NCBI GenBank assembly: GCA_025354405.1
Contig: JANXMY010000221.1
Coordinates: 1-33,654 of the forward strand
Source: Armatimonadota bacterium
GTDB lineage: Bacteria; Armatimonadota; Armatimonadia; Armatimonadales; Capsulimonadaceae
DNA: 33,654 bases
Direction: 5' to 3'
The position numbers and the translations under genes were made by a program. Under the pieces are notes generated by a model. The model saw only the letters and a program-made list of their open reading frames with translations. It was not told the origin of the DNA and ran no database searches. How positions within the stretch are numbered: position 1 is the first letter of the stretch; each line of letters begins with the position of its first letter. Below are positions 17,522 to 25,680 of this stretch, piece after piece.

Positions 17522-19528
17522 TCAGGTTGAGAACGTACGGAATAAGTTCAGATGCAGAGCCACACCGACCAGGCTCCAGATCGAGCCGGTCACAAAGTCG
17601 CCGAGGATCAGGCCCAGGAACAGCGGCAGCATCTGCCGGTAGACCTTGATGCCGCCATACCGCAGCAAAAGCGATTTGCAGGCCCAGGCAATCAGCATGT
17701 CCAGCCAGAACAGGTCGTTCGCCCAGGATGTGTTCAGCACATAGCCGGTCGGCGACAGGGGAAAAGAAACGAACCGTGCTCGCATCAAGGCCAGAGCTCC
17801 GGTCATTGCCGCCCCCGCAATCATGCCGAAGACGGCAGAGTGGTCAGGTGCTTTGGGGTGCTGGAGCCATTTCTGTACACTTTCCCAGGGCGCGGACCCT
17901 TCCGAGACGCGCCACTGGTTGACGTGACCGGTGGCTGCCCCATTGACGTAGTAAAGCTGCAGGTCCCAGAGCAGGGCAAAAACCAGAGCGATCAGGGCCG
18001 CTACCATCAGCGCCGCCGGTACGCCACGCATCGATCCGCCTGCCCTTTTCTGTCCGACAAACGCTTGAAGCTGGTGCGGCAGGGACGCCGCCCGGTAGTC
18101 GCTATTGAACCAGGAGAGCATTCCCAGGTGAACTTTGTCCATGATGCCGAAGTTGGTCGTCCCCCCGACGGTCGTCAGGATACTCTGCGGGTCGATCCAG
18201 GCGAGATAAGGCGATAGGACCGCCGTCTCCGCCTGCAGCCGCGACAGGGCCAGCAGGATTACGACGTAAATACCCAGGAAGGCGAGGGGCAGCCAGAACG
18301 AACCGCCAGACGACCAGACAAAAGCGCAGAGAGCGAGGAAGCCGCCGAGAAAGCCCAGAACAGCCATGCGGGCGCTCATCGGCTCAGCACGTTCCTGCCC
18401 CTCCGGGTCGCCGCGCAGCGCCCGCTGGAAATAGCTTTGGAAGTAACTCCGGCCCTGCCAGAGAACGGCGAGACCCAGTGCGAGCCAGGCACCCCAAGCT
18501 TGATACGAAGTGTAGGGGAATTGCGCAGCGCCGTCGCCAAACTGCCCTCCCCCGGCGCTGTTGCGCCAATCTTCGGTGACAGCCCAGAAGTTAAATGCTT
18601 TGCGCACGAAGTAAAAGAACCAGAGCGAAAAGAGGACATCGGTATTGATCAGGTAACCAAATCCGATTCCCGCCGCATGGATGCCACCGAACATCGGGTC
18701 GAGTGCATTCAGCGGGAACGGCAGACCGCCGGTCATATCACGCGCTGAATTGATCGGGAAGCTTGGGACACTGGGGTAGATACTGGCGAGCGAGTTGATC
18801 GAATGCGAAAGGAACGGAAAAGCAAAGCCGATCCAGAGGAGCTTGTTGCGGTAGATCGGAGCCCCTTCGCGCGTCATCTCCAGCGGCAGGGCTATCACGG
18901 GAAACGGCAGGTGCTCTTCTTCGGCCCAGCGCCGCCGCACGATCACGGCAAGGCACAGGGTCGTCCAAAGGAGAACAAGGAAAAATGCGCCCCAGACGGA
19001 CAACGGCAAAGCCCAGGCCTGCATGATATGCGGCTGGAAGAAGGTCGAGTTCCCCTGATAAAAGCCCTTCAGTACCGCCGGGTCGCGCGGCCCAATGTAG
19101 GACGGCAGCAGATGCCAAAGCTCACGCCAGCCGTTGTTGTTGTTATCGTAGTAAAAGGGGTTGGACAGAAATGGCAGGAAAAACCCCATGTTTCCGACAC
19201 CCGCGACGACACTGGAAATAGACAAAAGCGAATACAGCAGCATCAGCTCGGCCTGGTTCAAGGCGGCGCGTACCCCTGCGAGCCGTCTCACCAGCAAGTT
19301 GATCAGAGTGATGAGGAACAGCAGAAATGTCACCCCAAGAAAGAGCGTTGAGATAGTGATCTCAGTCACGCCGGTCTTCATCTCGGAGTTTGCGATCCAC
19401 CCCGTGTTGAGTGCGATCAGCGGCAGGGCGACCAAGGCGACCGGCAGCCAGCGGACTGTTTTCAGCACGGATTCAGAATTTCCACTCTCCGCTTGTTCGG
19501 CATTTTGCGTTTGTATTTGTGTGCTCAT
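17522..19528 (-). CDS. Polytopic membrane protein, DUF6785/DUF6784-like, candidate rhamnoside transporter
   Basis: 668 residues with about 13 hydrophobic segments, the first at 27-46 after a polar cytoplasmic leader and the last near the C-terminus. Conserved-looking stretches include QAELMLLYSLLSISSVVAGVGNMGF (92-116), AEEEHLPFPVIALPLEM after TM4, and SRLQAETAVLSPYLAWIDPQS with FGIMDKVHLGMLSWFN. These resemble the DUF6785/DUF6784 proteins, which look distantly like OPT-type transporters; the assignment is from memory and unverified. No ATP-binding or phosphotransferase motif. It is sandwiched between secreted and cytoplasmic genes of a rhamnosidase operon, 6 bp after the upstream gene and 16 bp before the downstream GH78. 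No other sugar permease occurs in the window, so import of rhamnose or rhamno-oligosaccharide is the leading hypothesis. Confidence 0.75.
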   Translation of the reverse strand: MSTQIQTQNAEQAESGNSESVLKTVRWLPVALVALPLIALNTGWIANSEMKTGVTEITISTLFLGVTFLLFLITLINLLVRRLAGVRAALNQAELMLLYSLLSISSVVAGVGNMGFFLPFLSNPFYYDNNNNGWRELWHLLPSYIGPRDPAVLKGFYQGNSTFFQPHIMQAWALPLSVWGAFFLVLLWTTLCLAVIVRRRWAEEEHLPFPVIALPLEMTREGAPIYRNKLLWIGFAFPFLSHSINSLASIYPSVPSFPINSARDMTGGLPFPLNALDPMFGGIHAAGIGFGYLINTDVLFSLWFFYFVRKAFNFWAVTEDWRNSAGGGQFGDGAAQFPYTSYQAWGAWLALGLAVLWQGRSYFQSYFQRALRGDPEGQERAEPMSARMAVLGFLGGFLALCAFVWSSGGSFWLPLAFLGIYVVILLALSRLQAETAVLSPYLAWIDPQSILTTVGGTTNFGIMDKVHLGMLSWFNSDYRAASLPHQLQAFVGQKRAGGSMRGVPAALMVAALIALVFALLWDLQLYYVNGAATGHVNQWRVSEGSAPWESVQKWLQHPKAPDHSAVFGMIAGAAMTGALALMRARFVSFPLSPTGYVLNTSWANDLFWLDMLIAWACKSLLLRYGGIKVYRQMLPLFLGLILGDFVTGSIWSLVGVALHLNLFRTFST

Positions 19529-19534
19529 GAAAAT

Positions 19535-20842
19535 TTACTTCGAAGGCGCTTTGGCTGGGGCAGTTTCACGCCTTCCAGCGCGAAGGCTGGCGGAAGAAAC
19601 CGTCAGCACCTGGCTTGCCTGCCCCTGCGGGGCGGACGGCCATAAGCTGAACCGAATTTCAGGCCGTTTGTCATGCACCCTGGCAGAGCTGCGGCGTTCC
19701 ACCACGGCTTGAATCCGGCGGCTCGCGCCTGGCCACAAGCGCAGGTCCCGCACAAAGGGCAGTCCCGCGGCGCCGGCCATCTGCGCGGTCACATCCTTGC
19801 CATTACAGAGAAAACGGACGTTCCACCCATGGTGTGGATCGACGACTTTCGCGGACAGCGTCGGGCAGAGGTCCAGCCACTGGCTGCGATTTGACACAGT
19901 GACGGTCTGTCCCCCTGAGCTAACATCGGCGGCGGCCCGCAGATGCACCGCGTGATCCGGGTCTTTGAGATGGTGTATTAGCCAGTAGGCCATGCCGGTA
20001 ATCGTGTCGGCGGGAAGCCCGCCCACCGCTTCTGGCAGTGTCGGGGTCGTCGTCGCGTACTCGAAGACAATCCAGATATCCGGCCTTGCCCCAGTATCCT
20101 CGTGCTGACGAACACACTGCTGAGCGACTTTGAGCCACTGCGCGGTTGGTTTGAGGTCGTAAGGGGAGACCATGACCGCTGCGATCTTGTGCAGGGAGTG
20201 TGTATATTTGACGATGGAAAAGCTGCCACTTCGCATTCCCCCCTGGTCGGCTTGCCACAGGCTGAGCGGTCCGTCGGTCGAAGCGCCGTCCGTGCGGGCG
20301 GTGTCTTTGCGTACCCGGACATTGTCGCCGATGTTCTTCAGGATGTCGCCATCGTAGAGCCAGGGGCCGTTCTGCGCCAGGCAGGGACGGGTCGCAGGGG
20401 CGGTCAGCCCGAGGTGCTTCAAGTCGCTCAGCTTGAGGTCGCTGACTCCGTAGTTCAGACTGGAGTAGGAGACGCGAAAGCCGCCATTCAGCAGCGCGAA
20501 TAGCTGCCGGGACTGAAGATCCCGGCTGAACTGACCACCGTCCGGGAACCCGCCCAGCCCGGTATCGCGAGAGTCGGACTCGTAATAAGCGCTTTTATGA
20601 GTGAACAGGGAAGAGGTCAGCGCGCATTTTTTGGCGCTCGGATTAAGCATCTGAATGAAGTTGACATAGAAACCATCTGCGTGGGCACGCACATAGGTCC
20701 ATTGATTTGGGTTCGCATTCATCGCGTCCCAGCCATTTGCAGAGCCGACATAAACCTGCTGCGCCAAGGCAAGCGGAGGTGCGCCCGCGCTGAGGGCGGT
20801 CAGGGCGAGAACGGCAGAGAGCGGAGCGCATAAGTTTCGCAT
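19535..20842 (-). CDS. Secreted protein of unknown function in the rhamnosidase operon
   Basis: 435 residues from ATG 20842, which begins a clear Sec signal peptide (MRNLCAPLSAVLALTALSAG, cleavage probably after ALAQ). The frame continues upstream to 21046, but that part shadows the preceding GH78 gene. I do not recognise the family. The body contains aromatic-rich segments (NQWTYVRAHADGFYVNFIQML, PWLYDGDILKNIGDNVRV, PDIWIVFEYATTTPTLPE) reminiscent of a TIM-barrel glycosidase-like fold, followed by a beta-rich C-terminal domain (about 325-415) resembling a sandwich module. No catalytic pair can be assigned. It is 52 bp after the secreted GH78 gene and 6 bp before the DUF6785 gene, so it probably helps process or bind the same substrate outside the cytoplasm. 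Confidence 0.8.
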   Translation of the reverse strand: MRNLCAPLSAVLALTALSAGAPPLALAQQVYVGSANGWDAMNANPNQWTYVRAHADGFYVNFIQMLNPSAKKCALTSSLFTHKSAYYESDSRDTGLGGFPDGGQFSRDLQSRQLFALLNGGFRVSYSSLNYGVSDLKLSDLKHLGLTAPATRPCLAQNGPWLYDGDILKNIGDNVRVRKDTARTDGASTDGPLSLWQADQGGMRSGSFSIVKYTHSLHKIAAVMVSPYDLKPTAQWLKVAQQCVRQHEDTGARPDIWIVFEYATTTPTLPEAVGGLPADTITGMAYWLIHHLKDPDHAVHLRAAADVSSGGQTVTVSNRSQWLDLCPTLSAKVVDPHHGWNVRFLCNGKDVTAQMAGAAGLPFVRDLRLWPGASRRIQAVVERRSSARVHDKRPEIRFSLWPSAPQGQASQVLTVSSASLRAGRRETAPAKAPSK

Positions 20843-20894
20843 GCTAGGAGTGTCTTTCTTTATCACTATTTGGAGGCAGGGGTGGTTTCCCCTC

Positions 20895-23282
20895 TTACTT
20901 TGCCGCATTAATATCGATGCTGCTTTTGAGCTGGTAGACACCCGCTTTGGCCAAATGCACATACGAGAGATCGCCAGACCGGCGAACGAGGGGATACGGG
21001 CGGCCGTTGACGAAAATGGCGCGGCCGGGCAGTCCGATCTGGGCATCGACGCCGGGGGGCAGCCCCACTGTCACAGCCTGACCGCCAGCTGCCCTGGACG
21101 CCCGCACACGAATTAACCCCTGCGGGGCCGGTACTGCACCATCGATCCACTTGAGGTCGCCCAGAAACGGCACGATCTCCACCGTCTTCATGCCGCCGCT
21201 GGTGGACCGGACGCCGAGGACGTATTCCGACAGGAAGCTGGTCGGGCCGGTGGACCAGCCATGACAAAAGCTCAGGTAGGGCGTCATATCCAGCACCCGG
21301 TTCATCTCGGTCGGCATGGCGGGGTCAAACTGCTCCCAGAGGGTCGTCGTCCCGCGCGCCATCATTGCCCCCCAGCAGCGGCGGATCAGGTCCAGTCCAT
21401 CCTGCTGCCGCCCCAAGTCGCCGAAGGCCCGCAGAACATAGCTGCCGTAGTAGGGCGACATTGGATACGCCGCCGTGTTTGCCGCGGAGGCTGGCGGCGT
21501 CCAAACTGGGCTGCCCGCCCGCAGAATACGCGTGTAAATCGCCTGCCGCTGCGCGGGTGTCGCGACGCCCGAATAGATCGCCATGACGTTTGTTTGCAGG
21601 CGGTCCCCGTAAGTCGCCGTCACCGCATCGGGATAGTTTTGACGTGCCGCATCGGTCAGCGTCTTGCCCCAGGCCTCGTACTTGTTTGCGTTCGCCGTAT
21701 CGCCGAGTGTCCGGAGCAGGAACACTGCCTCGTGGATGCCCTTGATGTCGAACAGGTCAACCGCCATGTGCGACTGCGGGCTGTCTTGGACAAAGTCCGG
21801 CGCCCAGTCTACAAAGTTCCAGTCATGATGGGGATTGATGAACAGATGGGCGGCGTCGAATTCCTCGTGCTGGTACGCCAGCAGCGCCAGAATATTCCCC
21901 CGCTGGCTCCTGAGAAACTCCTTGTCACCATCACAGCGGTAGAAGTCAGCAAGTTCGCAGAACCAGGACGAGGTATAGCCCGGAAGCGTGTTGATATCCC
22001 CGGTCGCTAAAGCGGGGTTATATGCCCCACCGGGGGCGGTCTTCGGCAGCCCGGCAATAGAGCGCTCCATCAGGAACCTATCGGCAAAAACGTCGTTGAT
22101 CGTTGCCCCGGTTACGTGCAGGTCGCCGCCCCAAAGACCTCGGTCACGCTTGGGTGCATCCCAGATATCTTCCTGCATGCACAGGTGTGCGGTATACGCC
22201 CCGCTGTACCATATCTTCGTCAGGAGCGGGTCTGAGCAGTCGAACGCTCCTTTGTAGACCACGGGGTAGTACTTATGGTCGCATTCCACCCGGGTCAGCG
22301 TGGCGGCATGACGGGATGGAAACACAAGCAGGGCGTAACGGAACGCGCTGTAAGGCGTGGTGGCCGGGCTGCCGGCGGTGAGGGTCAGGTTGTAGGGCCC
22401 GCTGTTGTCTAATGCCGGCTCCACATGGGTCAGCTCGGCGATCGTCTCCCCCGTCGTCACCCGCATTGTCGTTCCCGGTGTGCCCTGCAGAACGAGGCGT
22501 CCGGCGATTTCTTTTCCAAAATCAATCCGCAGAGACGCCGGGACTTCGCTCTCAGAGACGGCATTTACCGAGATGTGTCTCGCCGAAAGCAGGGCGCCGC
22601 TGGTCTGCCCGGAAAGAACTGCAATCGCGATCGGGTGTACTGTGAGGTGCGCGAGGTACCAGGCATTCGCATCCATCCCGGGCCAGTTGACCAGGTTTGT
22701 ACCCCAGGGTCCGCGTCCTGCCGGGGCGATGGTCGTCGCATTCCTCCAGTGGGAGTCATCAAATGCCGCGCCGGCCCACGCCCCCGGCGGAGAAGCGGAG
22801 GCGAGCACTTTCCAGTGGGATCCGCTTCGCAAAACCGTCTTGCCATTGACGTCCAGCTGTGCCAGAATACCCGCTGCCCCGCCGCTGTTGACACCTTGTA
22901 TCGCGACACTATTTATCCCGGCATGCAGCAGCGAGGTGACCGATTCCTTCTGCACTTGCTTCCACCCATTCTCCGCCATATTCGTCGAGACGACTTTGTG
23001 GCCATTGACAAAGACGGTGACGGCATCGTCGCCCGTCACAAACAGCGCAGCCGAACTTGGCGCGGTGCTGAGCGTGACCAAGCCTCGGGCACTGACAGTC
23101 TGAGTATCTTGTGTCTTCTCGACCCAGATCCACTGGGCAGGCACCGTTGCCTCCAGCGGGGCCTGAAGCCGAGAGGGTGGAAAGCCATAGGTCGGGTCAA
23201 CCGTGGGAGGCTTGGCGGCGACAGCACCCTCGGTGACAGTTAGCAGAGAGAGGAAAGAAAGCAGCAGGAATCGTTTCAGCAT
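20895..23282 (-). CDS. Secreted GH78-type alpha-L-rhamnosidase
   Basis: 795 residues with a Sec signal peptide (MLKRFLLLSFLSLLTVTEGA, cut near AVAA). Residues about 48-210 are a jelly-roll lectin-like domain (AQWIWVEK, DDAVTVFVNGHKV, FDDSHWRNAT) and 225-345 a second sandwich. From about 345 the six-hairpin barrel begins (GAFDCSDPLLTKIWYSGAYTAHLC). The catalytic motif WDAPKRDRGLWGGD is at 374-387 (D375, D380, D387), one residue shorter than the canonical DCPQR.ER form and with Asp at the acid position; E650 in TTTLWEQF is the likely partner. The C-terminus (700-790) is the usual closing sandwich. First gene of the four-gene operon driven by the promoter at 23336-23364. Confidence 0.88.
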   Translation of the reverse strand: MLKRFLLLSFLSLLTVTEGAVAAKPPTVDPTYGFPPSRLQAPLEATVPAQWIWVEKTQDTQTVSARGLVTLSTAPSSAALFVTGDDAVTVFVNGHKVVSTNMAENGWKQVQKESVTSLLHAGINSVAIQGVNSGGAAGILAQLDVNGKTVLRSGSHWKVLASASPPGAWAGAAFDDSHWRNATTIAPAGRGPWGTNLVNWPGMDANAWYLAHLTVHPIAIAVLSGQTSGALLSARHISVNAVSESEVPASLRIDFGKEIAGRLVLQGTPGTTMRVTTGETIAELTHVEPALDNSGPYNLTLTAGSPATTPYSAFRYALLVFPSRHAATLTRVECDHKYYPVVYKGAFDCSDPLLTKIWYSGAYTAHLCMQEDIWDAPKRDRGLWGGDLHVTGATINDVFADRFLMERSIAGLPKTAPGGAYNPALATGDINTLPGYTSSWFCELADFYRCDGDKEFLRSQRGNILALLAYQHEEFDAAHLFINPHHDWNFVDWAPDFVQDSPQSHMAVDLFDIKGIHEAVFLLRTLGDTANANKYEAWGKTLTDAARQNYPDAVTATYGDRLQTNVMAIYSGVATPAQRQAIYTRILRAGSPVWTPPASAANTAAYPMSPYYGSYVLRAFGDLGRQQDGLDLIRRCWGAMMARGTTTLWEQFDPAMPTEMNRVLDMTPYLSFCHGWSTGPTSFLSEYVLGVRSTSGGMKTVEIVPFLGDLKWIDGAVPAPQGLIRVRASRAAGGQAVTVGLPPGVDAQIGLPGRAIFVNGRPYPLVRRSGDLSYVHLAKAGVYQLKSSIDINAAK

Positions 23283-23306
23283 AGTAGGAGAAGGCCTTCA
23301 CACAAG

Positions 23307-23329
23307 ATTGGTAAATCCGATTAACCAAT
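23307..23329. promoter_or_regulatory. 23-bp near-perfect palindromic operator at the transcription start
   Basis: Left half ATTGGTAAATC and right half GATTAACCAAT flank a central C (23318); 10 of 11 base pairs match, the only mismatch being at the sixth position from each end. It begins 6 bp downstream of the -10 box, so it covers the expected start point, where a bound repressor would block transcription. The symmetry suits a dimeric LacI- or GntR-type repressor; no such regulator is encoded in this window. Confidence 0.75.
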
Positions 23330-23335
23330 TGAAGT

Positions 23336-23364
23336 ATTATAGTAGTTTTGCCTTTCTCTGTCAA
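23336..23364 (-). promoter_or_regulatory. Consensus sigma-70-type promoter of the GH78-transporter operon
   Basis: On the minus strand TTGACA (23364-23359) and TATAAT (23341-23336) are separated by exactly 17 bp, a full match to consensus at both boxes. The start should fall near 23329, giving a leader of about 47 nt before ATG 23282. This is the strongest promoter seen in the window. It lies in the 164-bp gap between the GH78 gene and the GH99-like gene upstream, and its paired palindrome implies negative control. Confidence 0.88.
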
Positions 23365-23446
23365 TACCTATTCTCTCTCCAATCAGAATCGAGGGCCAAT
23401 CTCGCAAATCGGAGCTGATGCTGCTAACCTGACGGTTCGGCAGATA

Positions 23447-25645
23447 TCAGCGCAGATTGGCGCGGTAGCTGAAGCGGCCATCGGGGGCAGCGTCGCCATT
23501 CAGGGTGAAGTCGCTGGCATCGCCCCGTACATAGCAGTTGTCGGCCCACTTGAAGTCGAGCGTGGCAGCGCCGGCCTTGATCCCAAGCAGGGCACGCGGA
23601 ATTGTCACCATCATCTCCGTGCCGCGCTGGGAGCAGCGTACACTTCCAGCAGACTGCCACGCATAGCTGCCACCGACGTTTTTTTCCAGGCTCGTGATCT
23701 TTGCCCCTGCATGTCGGTTGAGCACAAAATCGTAGCCTAGCCAGCCCGTCTTCGCGTCGGCGTCGGTGTTGATGTAGAGCAGCATCCAATTCGGGTCGGT
23801 GTGGGGGGTCATCTTCGCTGCGGTACGAGCGTAGAAATAGACGTTCTTCGTATCGAAGCTCACTTTCGCCGCCACGATATCGTTCCGGCCGGTTTGGTTA
23901 CGATAGTGCGCATTCCCCCAGCCGGGATGGTCACGGTGAACGGGGTCACCGATTGCGTCGCGGTATTCGGGGGTGACAGTCTGCCACTGCGCCAGAGTCG
24001 TGATCGTCCGTGCCTGAAGGGGTGGCACCGGGCGCACGCCCTTGTATCGGCGGACATAATCGACGAACTGGTAGTAGTAATCATCCTGGAGACGCCCCTG
24101 CTCGGGCTCGATATCGCGGCTGAACTCCTCGTTGTACTCGTCCACGAAGATCGCTCCGCCTTTGGCGTGCGGCTTGCCGGCGAACGTGGGGCTGTCGTCG
24201 GTATAGTGGCCCGCCGTCCACTCGTTCCAGCCGGTGACGAAGATCAGCTCCGGATCAACCTTGAGTGCGTAGTCGAACTGCTGGGCAAAGCAGAGGCCTT
24301 TCTCGGTGTCGGGGGTGATGCGCAGCTCATTGACGGGCGGCTGTTTCTGCATGAGTGAGCTGCGCCCGATGCTTGTCGTGGCATGCTGGGCGGCTTCGAC
24401 GGCGATCTCCTCCGGCTTCTTCGGGTCTTCGTGCCAGCCGTAGTTCTGGGGGTAGTTATCCAGCCAGGGCCACGCGTCATGCCCATTGCCGAACCACCCG
24501 GTCGGTCCCCAAGATGCTGTCCAGGCCCATGACCCGCGAATGGCAAAGAAGCGCGTAATGTTATCCGGCAGTGTCTTGCCTTGATCCAGAGGCGCGACCA
24601 TCATCAGCGGCTTGCCTTTCCACTGGAACCACAGGTCGGGGAAGAAGTTTTGCGAGTAGAAGTTCGTCCAGAGCGTGTTCTCGGCCCCGTGTCCGGTGAA
24701 GAAGGCGATCTGCGGCGCTTTGTCGCCCTCAGACTTCATCTGCTCCAGTACCCGACAGATATTCAGGTACACGTCTGGATATGTCGGCCCATTCGTATTG
24801 TCGAAGACGATCACGTCTACGCCCGCATTGGCGAGCATCTCCATGTGGGTACGGATCACCGAGGGGTCGTCAGACTGGTAGTAGCCTAACCAAGGCTGGC
24901 TCCACCAGTGCGGGGAGTTGACCGGGCCATACTGCGGGTCAAGGGGATTTGCCGCGAGGAGTTGAGTGTTGTCGTAAACAGGGACATTCCGGACATGGTT
25001 CGCCAGAAAATAGAAGACGGCGACGGTCTTATTGGCACGCGGCGGACCGATCTTAGTCGCGGTGGAGACGGCACGCCCCAGACCGTCGGTGGCGACCCAG
25101 GTATCACTATAGATATCGCGCACGGGAATCGGCCTCGCTGCCGTGAGCGGGCCGAAATCCGACAGACCGACATCGATGATCTGCGGCCCGGCGACATTAT
25201 GGCAGTGCACGGCGAGCGTGTGCCGCCCCGGCAGCAGCAGCCCTTTCGCGCCGAAGGAGAATGGAGTCAGATCGTAGCTGCTGGTCGCACCGGGCACGGT
25301 CGCCGCCAGCTTCCCGTCGATATACACCTCAGCATCGTCGTCATGGAGAACGTTAAGATAGGGGTGGGCAAAAAGCTTTGTGAGGGTAAACGTCTGCCGG
25401 AGCCAGATGTCGTCAGCGGTCCATTCCGTGCGGACACCCCCGATCCCGTGTCCGAAGGGCGCCGGGGCCGCCTGCCAGCCGGCGTCACGGAAGCCAGGCT
25501 GCTGCCAGCCCTCAGCGGGGGCGGTCGTTGTATAGCGCCAGGTTTGGGGCGTCGTCTCCGAAGTCGGCACGTCCTGAGCGAAAGTTGGAACTCCGGCCAG
25601 CAGCAGGAGAAAGAGCGCAAGTAGGAATGAGTGGTGTTTATTCAA
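23447..25645 (-). CDS. Secreted GH71/GH99-like multidomain protein with C-terminal carbohydrate-binding module
   Basis: 732 residues starting at TTG 25645, chosen because a complete signal peptide begins there (MNKHHSFLLALFLLLLAGVP, cut near TFAQ). An AG-rich AAGAAG lies just upstream. Residues about 30-170 are a galactose-binding-like sandwich (DDDAEVYIDGKLAATV). Residues about 190-565 are a TIM barrel resembling GH71/GH99-like proteins: PWLGYYQSDDPSVIRTHMEMLANAGVDVIVFDNTNG, later DPELIFVTGWNEW with the final-strand WNEW motif. Residues about 590-732 look like a CBM9/DOMON-type module (VSFDTKNVYFYART, LLYINTDADAKTGWLGYDF). Exact activity unknown; GH99 members cleave endo-alpha-mannosidic bonds, but this context suggests a plant-type glycan. 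It follows the long GH78 gene by 35 bp and is probably cotranscribed. Confidence 0.75.
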   Translation of the reverse strand: MNKHHSFLLALFLLLLAGVPTFAQDVPTSETTPQTWRYTTTAPAEGWQQPGFRDAGWQAAPAPFGHGIGGVRTEWTADDIWLRQTFTLTKLFAHPYLNVLHDDDAEVYIDGKLAATVPGATSSYDLTPFSFGAKGLLLPGRHTLAVHCHNVAGPQIIDVGLSDFGPLTAARPIPVRDIYSDTWVATDGLGRAVSTATKIGPPRANKTVAVFYFLANHVRNVPVYDNTQLLAANPLDPQYGPVNSPHWWSQPWLGYYQSDDPSVIRTHMEMLANAGVDVIVFDNTNGPTYPDVYLNICRVLEQMKSEGDKAPQIAFFTGHGAENTLWTNFYSQNFFPDLWFQWKGKPLMMVAPLDQGKTLPDNITRFFAIRGSWAWTASWGPTGWFGNGHDAWPWLDNYPQNYGWHEDPKKPEEIAVEAAQHATTSIGRSSLMQKQPPVNELRITPDTEKGLCFAQQFDYALKVDPELIFVTGWNEWTAGHYTDDSPTFAGKPHAKGGAIFVDEYNEEFSRDIEPEQGRLQDDYYYQFVDYVRRYKGVRPVPPLQARTITTLAQWQTVTPEYRDAIGDPVHRDHPGWGNAHYRNQTGRNDIVAAKVSFDTKNVYFYARTAAKMTPHTDPNWMLLYINTDADAKTGWLGYDFVLNRHAGAKITSLEKNVGGSYAWQSAGSVRCSQRGTEMMVTIPRALLGIKAGAATLDFKWADNCYVRGDASDFTLNGDAAPDGRFSYRANLR

Positions 25646-25680
25646 AGTTTCTTCTTTTCAGCGTCACGTCAATGACTTCT

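Noticed and set aside
20843-21046. Upstream extension of the 435-residue secreted protein
   Set aside because: It covers the end of the GH78 gene, while a proper signal peptide starts at ATG 20842.
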